Below are positions 36,228 through 43,750 of a stretch of 64,000 nt of DNA, piece after piece. Both the position numbers and the translations under genes were made by a program. Source of the DNA: Streptomyces sp. CB02366. Its GTDB lineage: Bacteria; Actinomycetota; Actinomycetes; Streptomycetales; Streptomycetaceae. The DNA lies in contig NZ_LIVT01000002.1 of assembly GCF_001905905.1 (NCBI RefSeq), positions 62,001-126,000 on the forward strand, read 5' to 3'. The notes under the pieces were generated by a model, which was given only the letters and a program-made list of their open reading frames with translations, made no database searches and had not been told where the DNA came from. Position 1 is the stretch's first letter; each line of letters begins with the position of its first letter.

Positions 36228-36437
36228 TCAGACCGTGCCGAACGCCCCACCTTGCACCCCCGCGACGAACGCCGCGAACGCGGTGACGGGAACGGCGACC
36301 ACGGGCCCGTCCGCCACCTTGGAGTCACGGACCGGAACGATGCCGCGAGCGGCGGCGAAGTTGGCGGCGACCTCAATGCAGTTGCCGCCGTTGTCACTGT
36401 ACGAGGACTTGAACCAATGGGGGGAGTCGGTCGTCAC
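36228..36437 (-). CDS. DUF397 protein, copy A
   Basis: A 69-residue protein with the DUF397 core WFKSSYSDNGGNCIEVA ... VPVRDSKVADGPVV ... FAAFV. DUF397 proteins are small partners encoded next to XRE-type regulators in Streptomyces (AbaA/BldB-like developmental modules). It is 62 of 69 residues identical to copy B upstream, so the gene pair is a recent tandem duplication. GTG start with AAAGGG six bases upstream. Confidence 0.85.
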   Translation of the reverse strand: MTTDSPHWFKSSYSDNGGNCIEVAANFAAARGIVPVRDSKVADGPVVAVPVTAFAAFVAGVQGGAFGTV

Positions 36438-36515
36438 GGGGCGCCCTTTCGCCGCAGGTGCCCCCACCATGCAGGCTGCGGCCGGAGGGGCGCCAGAGGG
36501 CCCCGGCAGGCGAAC

Positions 36516-36542
36516 GCCCCACCCTGCGCGGCACGGTGGGGC
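36516..36542 (-). terminator. Hairpin after DUF397 copy B
   Basis: GCCCCACC and GGTGGGGC pair around an 11-base loop, about 20 bases after the stop of copy B, so copies A and B may be separate transcription units. Confidence 0.6.
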
Positions 36543-36561
36543 GATCACGCTGCTCGGTTCC

Positions 36562-36771
36562 TCAGACGGTGTCGAACGTGCCGCCCTGCACACCCGCGAC
36601 GAACGCCGCGAACGCGGTAACGGGAACGGCGACCACGGGCCCGTCCGCCACCTTGGAGTCACGGACCGGAACGATGCCGCGAGCGGCGGCGAAGTTGGCC
36701 GCCACCTCGACGCAGTCGCCGCCGTTCGAGCTGTACGAGGACTTGAACCACTTGGGAGATTCGGTCGTCAC
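36562..36771 (-). CDS. DUF397 protein, copy B
   Basis: A 69-residue DUF397 protein (WFKSSYSSNGGDCVEVA). Its GTG overlaps the stop of the XRE regulator gene (GTGA), so it is translationally coupled to it, the usual arrangement of such pairs. It differs from copy A at seven positions, mostly in the first 21 residues and the last five, leaving residues 22-64 identical. Confidence 0.88.
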   Translation of the reverse strand: MTTESPKWFKSSYSSNGGDCVEVAANFAAARGIVPVRDSKVADGPVVAVPVTAFAAFVAGVQGGTFDTV

Positions 36772-37607
36772 GGGGCGCCCTTTCGCAACTCGCTGATCTT
36801 GGCCACAGACGCCGCCTTCGACAGCGCCTCGCTCTGGAACTGATGGTAGGCCGTGAGCATGGGCACCACGAACGAGGTTTCGCGCTCAACGCTCCCCTGC
36901 GTCTGCGATTCGGCGTACGCGACGATGGACCGGTCCGCCATCGTCAGCAGATTGACCGGCAGGTTAAACGCCCTGCGCGCCCCCAGACTGAACGGCGCTA
37001 CCTGGATGATCCAGTTGGGCCGTGTGGACATCTCGATCAGCCGTTGGAGCTGCGCGTCCATGACGTCCAGTCCGCCGACCACCTGATGCAGACAGCTCTC
37101 ATCCATGACGGCGAACACCATGGGTGGCCGTGGCCGCACGAGTGCAGCCTGCCGCTCTGCCAGGAACGCGACGCGCTCATTGGCCTGTTCCACGGTGATA
37201 GAGCCGCGCTCCACGTCTCCGAATGCCACCGCCCGCGCATACTCCGGCGTCTGCAACAACCCAGGGATAAGTCCAACTTGGAACAGTCTGATCTCGACCG
37301 CCCGGCCCTCGTACCCCACGTACTCCGGGAAGCCTTCCAGCAGGTTCCCGTGCTTCATCTCCTGCCATTGGCGCTCGAACGACTGGTCCGACCCGATGAG
37401 ATCGAATAACCGGTCCGCTTTCCTCGCGAAAGGCAGAGTCGCCGGTTTGCGGCCAGTTTCGATCGCCGAGATGTGCCGACCCGAGCAGCCGAGCATGTCG
37501 GCCAGCTGATCCTGGATCCAACCTCGCTCCTCGCGCATCCTGCGCAAACGCGCACCGAAGGCCGCCTGCGGGCTCGCCTCGGGGTTCAACTGCTTGATGT
37601 TTGCCAA
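36768..37607 (-). CDS. XRE-family regulator with DUF5753 domain
   Basis: A 279-residue protein. Residues about 15-70 are an XRE helix-turn-helix (FGARLRRMREERGWIQDQLADMLGCSGRHIS); the remainder is DUF5753 (FQVGLIPGLLQTPEYARAV, VMDESCLHQVVGG, TRPNWIIQVAPFSLG, VAYAESQTQG). These regulators pair with DUF397 proteins and include WhiJ-like developmental repressors in Streptomyces. I prefer the TTG at 37607, preceded by GGGAGG five bases away and giving the usual MANI opening, over GTG 37628. Confidence 0.88.
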   Translation of the reverse strand: MANIKQLNPEASPQAAFGARLRRMREERGWIQDQLADMLGCSGRHISAIETGRKPATLPFARKADRLFDLIGSDQSFERQWQEMKHGNLLEGFPEYVGYEGRAVEIRLFQVGLIPGLLQTPEYARAVAFGDVERGSITVEQANERVAFLAERQAALVRPRPPMVFAVMDESCLHQVVGGLDVMDAQLQRLIEMSTRPNWIIQVAPFSLGARRAFNLPVNLLTMADRSIVAYAESQTQGSVERETSFVVPMLTAYHQFQSEALSKAASVAKISELRKGAP

Positions 37608-37669
37608 CGTGCCCTCCCAGATCCCCACGTTGAAGACGTTCCGACCCTAGGTCACCCTGAATCGCCCCG

Positions 37670-37685
37670 GTAGCCAAACGGCTAC
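37670..37685. promoter_or_regulatory. Inverted repeat in the XRE/small-protein divergent promoter
   Basis: GTAGCC-AAAC-GGCTAC lies between the divergent XRE gene and the small-protein gene at 37701, a plausible operator for the XRE protein. Confidence 0.4.
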
Positions 37686-37700
37686 GGAGAGGAGCGATCG

Positions 37701-37985
37701 ATGGACGGCGAGAACGTACGCCCGATTACCCCCACGCCCTCCGACACCCCCGCCCCGGCCCCCGCCCCGGCCCCCGCCCCCGGAACCCTCCTGGTCGACA
37801 CCAGCCGCGCCGACCGCGTGGGCGAGTTCCGTGGCGTGGCCGGCCCCTACTGGTCGTTGCGGCCGGTCGGCGGCGGTGTCGAGTGGGAGGTCGAGCCCCG
37901 CCATGTGCGACCCGCCGTCCTGATAGAGCAGCTCCGCGCCCGTACCGCACGGCTCAACGCCCGTAGCCGGGGCGAGGTCCTGTGA
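37701..37985 (+). CDS. Small hypothetical protein divergent from the XRE gene
   Basis: A 94-residue protein. After a Pro/Ala-repeat segment (residues 10-27) comes a compact domain with GPYWSLRPVGGGVEWEVEP and IEQLRARTARL. I do not know a function; similar small proteins accompany XRE/DUF397 modules in Streptomyces. The ATG has AGGAG six bases upstream. It heads a three-gene run with the two cysteine-rich paralogs that follow. Confidence 0.7.
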   Translation: MDGENVRPITPTPSDTPAPAPAPAPAPGTLLVDTSRADRVGEFRGVAGPYWSLRPVGGGVEWEVEPRHVRPAVLIEQLRARTARLNARSRGEVL

Positions 37986-38044
37986 GGCCCCGCCACCCGG
38001 TTGCGGGGCCGGGCATCCCGCCACTCGACCAGGAGTTGAACGCC

Positions 38045-38455
38045 GTGCTCCAGTGCACCGCCGTGACCGCCCTCCCACCCGAGGACCTGCTGCGCCTCCT
38101 CGCCGCCGACGAGGACGGCCCCGTGGACCCCGAGCCGTACGTCCTGTGCGAACTCGGTGCGCACGACGACCAGGGCACCGAACACGCCGCCTACCTCGTA
38201 CCGGGGCGTACGCCCGACTCGCCCGCCCTGTGGTTCTTCTGGATCGGCAGCGAGCCGGAGCGCGCCCATCGGACCGCGTACGTCCCCTGGTGCCCCGTCA
38301 TCCTCCGCCAGGTCGCGACGGGGATCGTACGGCGGTGCACGCTGCACGAGGGGCACAGCGCGGCCCACTCCTGGGATGTGGCCGACCCGCTCGGCGACCT
38401 GGTCGCGGAACGGCTCGTCCTCGGCGACTCCCCGAAGGGCGACCCGTACCCGTGA
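38045..38455 (+). CDS. Small Cys/His-rich protein, paralog 1
   Basis: A 136-residue protein opening VLQCTAVTALPP. Conserved with the next gene are the cysteines in QCTAV, VLCELG, WC and CTLHEGH, plus the motif GHSAAHSWDVADP. This spacing of Cys and His suggests a metal-binding fold, but no known family is recognised. I chose GTG 38045 (AGGAG nine bases upstream) because the paralog starts at the same point; a GTG at 37982 overlapping the upstream stop is possible. Its stop overlaps the next start. Confidence 0.65.
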   Translation: MLQCTAVTALPPEDLLRLLAADEDGPVDPEPYVLCELGAHDDQGTEHAAYLVPGRTPDSPALWFFWIGSEPERAHRTAYVPWCPVILRQVATGIVRRCTLHEGHSAAHSWDVADPLGDLVAERLVLGDSPKGDPYP

Positions 38456-38826
38456 ACCAGTGCACCGCCGTCGCCCTGCTGCCGCCCCCGACGTACGCGG
38501 TCGCCCTCGCGGCCCCCGGGCAGAGCCCCGAGCCCGGACACGTCCTCTGCGAACTCGGGGAGGACCACGAGGAGGCCCACGCCGCGATGCTGTGGGAGCA
38601 CCACCAGAACGGGCGGCCCGGAATCGCCGTCTGGGCCCGGTGGGGCGCGGGGGCCGCCCGGCTCGCGCCGCTCTCCTGGTGCGGCGTGCTCGACCCCCGG
38701 GACGCGGACACCGCCTGCGGCCTGTTCGCCGGGCATCCGGCCGCGCACGACTGGGAGATCACAGACCCCACCTACGAGGCGATCACCCGGGAGTTGGCAC
38801 GACACCACCCGCACCTGTTTCGCTGA
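38452..38826 (+). CDS. Small Cys/His-rich protein, paralog 2
   Basis: A 124-residue protein starting with GTG that overlaps the previous stop (GTGA). It shares NQCTAVALLPP, HVLCELGEDH, LSWCGV, CGLFAGHPAAHDWEITDP with its neighbour, with all four cysteines and the GHxAAHxW motif conserved while the rest has diverged. Tandem duplication followed by divergence is likely. Function unknown. Confidence 0.7.
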   Translation: MNQCTAVALLPPPTYAVALAAPGQSPEPGHVLCELGEDHEEAHAAMLWEHHQNGRPGIAVWARWGAGAARLAPLSWCGVLDPRDADTACGLFAGHPAAHDWEITDPTYEAITRELARHHPHLFR

Positions 38827-38854
38827 CTCCCCCTCATCAAGGGCACGTGCGAAC

Positions 38855-39601
38855 TCACATGCGGGATCTCAGCACGTCCACCTCGCAACCCGGCGCGAAC
38901 GGGTCGAAGCCGTGCTCGACCAGCCAGCGCACCGCCAGCAGGCTGCGCGCCGACCACCAGGCGTGGATCACGTCGAGGTCGACGTCGTCGCCGTAGCCCG
39001 CGAGGACGTCGTCGAGATGGTCCTCGTGGCCGAGGGTGAAGGTGGCGAGGTCGTACAGGGCGTCCCCCCGGCCCGCCTCGGACCAGTCGATGATGCCCGT
39101 GACCTCGTCGCCGTCGAGGAAGACGTGGGCGATCTGGAGGTCGCCGTGCGTGAACGCCGGGGTCCAGGGCCGCAGCGCGGCCTCGGCGACGCGGCGGTTG
39201 CGGGCGACCAGGTCGGCGGGCAGGACGCCGTTCGCCACGAGGAGGGCGCACTCGGCGTCGAGTTCCGCCCCCAGCGCGGCGGCGCTCCGGCCGGCCCGGC
39301 CGGTCCGGGGCGGCGGCGGTGCGTCGTGCAGCGTCCGGATGGCGGCCCCCGCCGCCGCCCATCCGGCCGCCGACCCGGTCGCCCGACCGCCGAGCCGTCC
39401 GAGCGTCGCCCCCGGAACCGCGGCGAGCGCCAGCACGGGCGGCTTGCGCCACAGGATCGCCGGGGTCGGGACCGGGGCCAGGGACATCGCCTCGACCTCG
39501 GCATCGGTCCGCGCCCGGTCGGCGTCCACCTTCAGGAACACGTCACCGACGCGGAGAGTCGCCCGCTCGGCGTGGGCGACGACGACCTCGACCTCATCCA
39601 T
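38855..39601 (-). CDS. Aminoglycoside phosphotransferase (APH)-family kinase
   Basis: A 248-residue protein with a reduced N-terminal lobe (VGDVFLKVDADRARTDAEVEAM supplies the ATP-binding lysine) and the catalytic motifs FTHGDLQIAHVFLD and GIIDWSEAGRGDALYDLA. APH-fold kinases phosphorylate antibiotics, choline, homoserine or sugars; nothing here shows which. A resistance role should not be assumed. ATG 39601 lacks a strong ribosome site. Confidence 0.8.
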   Translation of the reverse strand: MDEVEVVVAHAERATLRVGDVFLKVDADRARTDAEVEAMSLAPVPTPAILWRKPPVLALAAVPGATLGRLGGRATGSAAGWAAAGAAIRTLHDAPPPPRTGRAGRSAAALGAELDAECALLVANGVLPADLVARNRRVAEAALRPWTPAFTHGDLQIAHVFLDGDEVTGIIDWSEAGRGDALYDLATFTLGHEDHLDDVLAGYGDDVDLDVIHAWWSARSLLAVRWLVEHGFDPFAPGCEVDVLRSRM

Positions 39602-39657
39602 GCCGGCCAGTTTCCCGGAAGGTGAGGACGAGAGGCCATCGCGTTTCGCCCCCGCAG

Positions 39658-39879
39658 GCGTACGGAACGTGCGAGGTCCTGCCGCCCCGGCGTCCACTCC
39701 GCGCGGCGGACACGTTCGGGTCGGCCGGCCCGGCGGCCGGGGCCGTCGCACGGCTGTGGGCCCGGATCACGGATGATCCGGGCCCACGGCCGTACGGGAC
39801 GTACGGGGTCCTACCGCTGGGACGTCAGCTCTGCGCGGGGGACGCGTCCTGGTCGGCCGGCCCGGCGGCCGGGGCCGTC
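39658..39879. repeat. Imperfect 90-base direct repeat covering the 3' end of the DUF6243 gene
   Basis: 39658-39747 and 39790-39879 are related, with an identical 28-base core (39720-39747 and 39852-39879). The second copy encodes the last residues of the DUF6243 protein; the first appears to be a duplicated, decayed 3' end beyond its terminator. The offset is 132 bases. Confidence 0.6.
39756..39787 (-). terminator. Perfect 14-bp hairpin after the DUF6243 gene
   Basis: GTGGGCCCGGATCA and TGATCCGGGCCCAC pair around a four-base loop (UCCG in the transcript), 38 bases after the stop at 39825. Confidence 0.8.
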
Positions 39880-40043
39880 TGGGCCTCGGCGCGCTCGCGC
39901 ATCTTGCGGACCAGCTCCTGCTTCTTGTCCTCGGCGACCTTGCGGTCGGCCTCGCGCGCGGAGCCCGCGCCCTGCTGGTCGGCGCGGGACAGCTTCTTGC
40001 GCTGCCCGCCGACGCCGAGGAGGTTGTTGCGGCTCTTGGCCAT
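39825..40043 (-). CDS. DUF6243 family small protein
   Basis: A 72-residue, highly charged protein: MAKSRNNLLGVGGQRKKLS, then a helical basic/acidic segment (EADRKVAEDKKQELVRKMRER) and an Ala/Pro-rich tail. It matches the small actinobacterial DUF6243 family, of unknown function. ATG has GGGAG six bases upstream. The C-terminal codons lie in a duplicated repeat. Confidence 0.75.
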   Translation of the reverse strand: MAKSRNNLLGVGGQRKKLSRADQQGAGSAREADRKVAEDKKQELVRKMRERAEAQTAPAAGPADQDASPAQS

Positions 40044-40143
40044 GGTGTTCTCCCGTGGGGAAGGTGAAGTGAGTCAGGACAGGTGATCGGGTCCGGTCAC
40101 ACCGGTCCCCGGCCGCAGCGGGGTGTCGGCACCCGCCGCGCTC

Positions 40144-40173
40144 TCACTCGTAGATCTGGAAGAACGAAGACAT
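40144..40173 (-). CDS. Candidate leaderless mini-ORF MSSFFQIYE
   Basis: ATG-to-TGA frame of nine codons. TACGGT (40185 to 40180) ends exactly six bases before the ATG, the same layout as at three other genes in this window. It lies about 100 bases upstream of the DUF6243 gene on the same strand. It could be a leader peptide or chance; use of a TCT codon and A+T-rich content differ from neighbours. Confidence 0.3.
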   Translation of the reverse strand: MSSFFQIYE

Positions 40174-40254
40174 GCGGAAACCGTACCCCGCGCCCCGAGC
40201 GCGCCGCACCGGTTTTTCCGGCCGCGGGCCCGGCGTACGGCCGCGCCGCACGAC

Positions 40255-40286
40255 GAGGCCCCCGGCTCCGGAGAGCCGGGGGCCTC
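40255..40286 (-). terminator. Perfect 14-bp hairpin after glyS with UUCG-class loop
   Basis: GAGGCCCCCGGCTC and GAGCCGGGGGCCTC enclose four bases that read UCCG, closed by C-G, in the glyS transcript, a stable cUNCGg tetraloop. It begins 17 bases after the stop codon. Confidence 0.85.
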
Positions 40287-40302
40287 ACCTGTCGTACGGG
40301 TG

Positions 40303-41685
40303 TCAGCAGCCGAGCAGACGCGCACCCAGGTACGCCTGGATCTGGTCCAGCGAGACGCGCTCCTGCTTCATGGTGTCGCGCTCGCGCACGGTCACCGCGT
40401 TGTCGTCGAGGGTGTCGAAGTCGACGGTGACGCAGAACGGGGTGCCGATCTCGTCCTGGCGGCGGTAGCGGCGGCCGATGGCGCCGGCGTCGTCGAACTC
40501 GATGTTCCAGTTCTTGCGCAGGTCGGCGGCGAGGCCCTTGGCCTTCGGCGAGAGCTGCTGGTTGCGCGAGAGCGGCAGGACCGCGACCTTGACCGGGGCC
40601 AGGCGGTGGTCCAGGCGCATCACGGTGCGCTTCTCCATGACGCCCTTGGCGTTGGGGGCCTCGTCCTCGACGTAGGCGTCGAGCAGGAACGCCAGCATCG
40701 CGCGGCCGACACCGGCCGCGGGCTCGATGACGTACGGCGTCCAGCGCTCGTTGGCCTCCTGGTCGTAGTAGACGAGGTCGGTGCCCGACGCCTCGGAGTG
40801 CGCCTTGAGGTCGTAGTCGGTGCGGTTGGCCACGCCCTCCAGCTCGCCCCACTCGCTGCCGCCGAAGCGGAAGCGGTACTCGATGTCGGCGGTGCGCTTG
40901 GAGTAGTGGGAGAGCTTCTCCTTCGGGTGCTCGAACCAGCGCATGTTCTCCTCGCGCATGCCCAGGTCCGTGTACCAGTTCCAGCGCTGGTCCATCCAGT
41001 ACTGCTGCCACTCCTCGTCCTCGCCCGGCTTGACGAAGAACTCCATCTCCATCTGCTCGAACTCGCGGGTCCGGAAGATGAAGTTGCCCGGAGTGATCTC
41101 GTTCCGGAAGGACTTGCCCATCTGCGCGATGCCGAACGGCGGCTTCTTGCGCGAGGTCTGCTGCACCTGGCCGAAGTTGGTGAAGATGCCCTGGGCGGTC
41201 TCGGGACGCAGGTAGGCGACGGAGCCGGAGTCCTGGGTCGGGCCGAGGTGGGTGGAGAGCAGACCCGAGAACTGCTTGGGCTCGGTGAAGGTGCCCTTGT
41301 TGCCGCAGTTGGGGCAGTTGAGGTCGGCGAGGCCGTTGACCGGCGGCTTGCCGTGCTTCTCCTCGTACGCCTCCTCCAGGTGGTCGGCGCGGTAGCGCTT
41401 GTGGCAGGAGGTGCACTCGGTCAGCGGGTCCGAGAAGGTGGCGACGTGGCCGGAGGCGACCCAGACCTCGGGGGCGAGGATGACCGACGAGTCGATGCCG
41501 ACCACGTCCTCGCGCGCGGTGACCATGTAGCGCCACCACTGGCGCTTCAGGTTCTCCTTCATCTCGACGCCCAGCGGCCCGTAGTCCCAGGCGGCCTTCT
41601 GGCCGCCGTAGATCTCGCTGCAGGGGTAGACGAAGCCACGGCGCTTGCTCAGGCTGACGATGGTGTCGATCTTGTCGGCGGCCAC
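40303..41685 (-). CDS. glyS: Glycyl-tRNA synthetase
   Basis: A 460-residue class II synthetase of the single-chain alpha2 type. Motifs include [15 protein letters not shown] at the N-terminus, [38 protein letters not shown] (motif 2 region) and the C-terminal anticodon domain with [19 protein letters not shown]. It has a Cys-rich zinc-like insert (CTSCHKR ... [10 protein letters not shown]). It charges tRNA-Gly. The start is GTG 41685 with GAAGAGAG upstream. It is divergent from znuA. Confidence 0.97.
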   Translation of the reverse strand: MAADKIDTIVSLSKRRGFVYPCSEIYGGQKAAWDYGPLGVEMKENLKRQWWRYMVTAREDVVGIDSSVILAPEVWVASGHVATFSDPLTECTSCHKRYRADHLEEAYEEKHGKPPVNGLADLNCPNCGNKGTFTEPKQFSGLLSTHLGPTQDSGSVAYLRPETAQGIFTNFGQVQQTSRKKPPFGIAQMGKSFRNEITPGNFIFRTREFEQMEMEFFVKPGEDEEWQQYWMDQRWNWYTDLGMREENMRWFEHPKEKLSHYSKRTADIEYRFRFGGSEWGELEGVANRTDYDLKAHSEASGTDLVYYDQEANERWTPYVIEPAAGVGRAMLAFLLDAYVEDEAPNAKGVMEKRTVMRLDHRLAPVKVAVLPLSRNQQLSPKAKGLAADLRKNWNIEFDDAGAIGRRYRRQDEIGTPFCVTVDFDTLDDNAVTVRERDTMKQERVSLDQIQAYLGARLLGC

Positions 41686-41825
41686 GGTGCTCTCTTCATA
41701 CGACGATGACGAACGGCGAATGACTCAGGTTACCGGCGGCCTCACCCCCCGGATCAAATCGGTGGGGGCATACGGAGCCTCCCGGCCACCACCTCGTGAT
41801 CTTCCGGGCATCTCATCAGCCTTGT

Positions 41826-41862
41826 TGACAATCGTTTCCACTTTTGTTGAAAATGACTGTCA
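41826..41862 (+). promoter_or_regulatory. Two Zur boxes over the znuA promoter
   Basis: TGACAATCGTTTCCA (41826-41840) and TGAAAATGACTGTCA (41848-41862) are inverted versions of one Zur-type 15-mer (TGnAAAnnAnTGTCA), 22 bp apart. The first overlaps a -35-like TTGACA (41825-41830), the second the -10 region and the start codon. Zur with zinc would block the promoter. Confidence 0.75.
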
Positions 41863-42905
41863 TGAACGTACGCCGCCTCATACCCACCACCGCCGTCGCC
41901 GGAGCAGTCGTCCTCGGTCTGACCGCTCTCTCCGCCTGCTCCACCTCCGACGCGGCGGACGGGGGCGACGGCGGCAAGCTCAAGGTCACCGCGTCGTTCT
42001 ACCCGATGCAGTTCCTGGCCGAGCGGATCGGCGGCGAGCACGTCGCGGTCACCAGCCTCACCAAGCCGGGCGTCGAGCCGCACGACCTGGAGCTCACCCC
42101 GCGCCAGATCGGCTCCATCAGCGAGTCCGACTACGTCCTGTACCTCAAGGGCGTCCAGCCTGTCGTGGACGAGGCGATCAAGCAGTCCGGTGTGAAGAAC
42201 ACCGTCGACGCCGCGACCCTCACCACGCTGGAGAACCACGGCTCCGAGGTCAGCGGCCACGACCACTCCCACGAGGGTGAGGGCGAGGGCGAGGAGGCGC
42301 ACGCCGACGAGCACGGCCACGAGGGCGAGGAAGCCCACGGGGAGCACTCCGAGGGCGACGGCCACAACCACGGCGAGGAGGGCGGCGCCGACCCGCACAT
42401 CTGGCTCGACCCGGTGAAGTACGCCGAGGTCGCCAAGGGGGTCGGGAAGTCCCTGGAGAAGGCCGACCCCGACCACGCAGCCGCCTACCGGAAGAACACC
42501 GACGCCCTGGTCGCTGACCTGGGCGAGCTGGACACGGCGTACGAGACCGGGCTGAAGGACCCCGCCACCCGGACCTTCATCACCACCCACTCCGCCTTCG
42601 GCTACCTCGCCGAGCGCTACGGGCTCACCCAGCAGGGCATCGCGGGCATCGACCCCGAGGCCGAGCCGAGCCCGGCGCGCATCCAGGAGATCCACACCAT
42701 CGCGGAGAAGGAGAAGGCCACCACGGTCTTCTTCGAGACGCTCGCCAGCGACCGGACCGCCAAGACCCTCGCGAAGGACACCGGCCTGAAGACCGGCGTC
42801 CTGGACCCGCTGGAGGGAATCACGGACCGGTCCCGGGGCGCTGACTACATCGAGGTCATGGAGTCCAACCTCGCCGCGCTGAAGAAGGCCCTAGGCGCGA
42901 AGTGA
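41862..42905 (+). CDS. znuA: Zinc ABC transporter substrate-binding lipoprotein
   Basis: A 347-residue lipoprotein with lipobox LSAC (Cys26) and a cluster A-1 zinc-binding fold. KVTASFYPMQFLAERIGG, VTSLTKPGVEPHDLELTP and TTHSAFGYLAERYGL carry the ligand residues. Between them is a long His/Glu/Gly-rich loop (residues about 128-175, with many HxH) that is typical of zinc-specific proteins. ATG 41862 has no ribosome site; a promoter ending seven bases before it suggests a leaderless mRNA. ATG 41853 is the alternative. First gene of znuACB, with stop overlapping znuC. Confidence 0.95.
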   Translation: MNVRRLIPTTAVAGAVVLGLTALSACSTSDAADGGDGGKLKVTASFYPMQFLAERIGGEHVAVTSLTKPGVEPHDLELTPRQIGSISESDYVLYLKGVQPVVDEAIKQSGVKNTVDAATLTTLENHGSEVSGHDHSHEGEGEGEEAHADEHGHEGEEAHGEHSEGDGHNHGEEGGADPHIWLDPVKYAEVAKGVGKSLEKADPDHAAAYRKNTDALVADLGELDTAYETGLKDPATRTFITTHSAFGYLAERYGLTQQGIAGIDPEAEPSPARIQEIHTIAEKEKATTVFFETLASDRTAKTLAKDTGLKTGVLDPLEGITDRSRGADYIEVMESNLAALKKALGAK

Positions 42906-43750
42906 CCCGTACCACCCGCACCACCACCGGATCGGAGGCGCTCGTGCCGGAGCGTGAGAGCACCCCCCGCGAGACGGCCCACGAGGCCCTCCAGGAGCCC
43001 GTCATAGCCCTGCACGGCGCCACGGCCACCCTCGGCGCGCGCCCCGTGCTGCGCGGCGTGGACCTGGCCGTGCACCGCGGCGAGGTCGTCGCCCTGCTGG
43101 GCGCCAACGGTTCCGGCAAGTCCACCGCCGTACGGTCGGTCATCGGGCAGGTCCCGCTGACCGGCGGCGGCGTGGAGCTGTTCGGCACCGAGCTGCGCCG
43201 CTTCCGCCGGTGGGACCGGATCGGCTACGTCCCGCAGCGCACCACCGCGGCGGGCGGCGTGCCCGCCACGGTCCGCGAGGTCGTCGCCTCCGGCCGGCTG
43301 TCCCGCACGGGGCTGCGCTGGCCGGGGAAGGCGGACCGGGCGGCCGTGGACCGCGCCATCGGGCTGGTGGGGCTGGCCGACCGCGCCAGGGACTCCGTGA
43401 ACGCCCTGTCGGGCGGCCAGCACCAGCGGGTCCTGATCGCCCGCGCCCTGGCCTCCGAGCCGGAGGTGCTGATCATGGACGAGCCGATGGCGGGGGTGGA
43501 CCTGGCCAGCCAGGAGATCCTCGCCTCGACCCTGCGGCAGCAGGTGGCCGAGGGCGCGTCCGTGCTGCTGGTGCTGCACGAGCTGGGCCCGCTGGAGCCC
43601 CTGATCGACCGGGCGGTCGTCCTGCGCGACGGCTGTGTGACGCACGACGGGCCGCCGCCCGAGGCGGTCGGCCAGCACGCCCTGCCCGGCCACGACCACG
43701 TACACCCCCACGCGGCCGCCGAGCCCGTACGGACGGGACTGCTGACCTGA
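42902..43750 (+). CDS. znuC: Zinc ABC transporter ATP-binding protein
   Basis: A 282-residue ATPase: Walker A LLGANGSGKST, Q-loop YVPQRTT, signature LSGGQHQRVLIARAL, Walker B VLIMDEPMAGVD and switch histidine VLHELG. The C-terminus is His-rich (GHDHVHPHAA), again fitting zinc handling. Its GTG overlaps the znuA stop, and its own stop overlaps the znuB ATG, so the three proteins are translationally coupled. It powers import of zinc across the cytoplasmic membrane. Confidence 0.95.
   Translation: MTRTTRTTTGSEALVPERESTPRETAHEALQEPVIALHGATATLGARPVLRGVDLAVHRGEVVALLGANGSGKSTAVRSVIGQVPLTGGGVELFGTELRRFRRWDRIGYVPQRTTAAGGVPATVREVVASGRLSRTGLRWPGKADRAAVDRAIGLVGLADRARDSVNALSGGQHQRVLIARALASEPEVLIMDEPMAGVDLASQEILASTLRQQVAEGASVLLVLHELGPLEPLIDRAVVLRDGCVTHDGPPPEAVGQHALPGHDHVHPHAAAEPVRTGLLT

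Noticed and set aside
38855..39601. Antibiotic-resistance gene
   Set aside because: The APH fold alone does not show a drug substrate; the gene is in a core-like setting with no biosynthetic or mobile genes nearby.
41686..41825. T-box or leader peptide for glyS
   Set aside because: The glyS start has an ordinary ribosome site and no T-box consensus or glycine-rich leader is visible.
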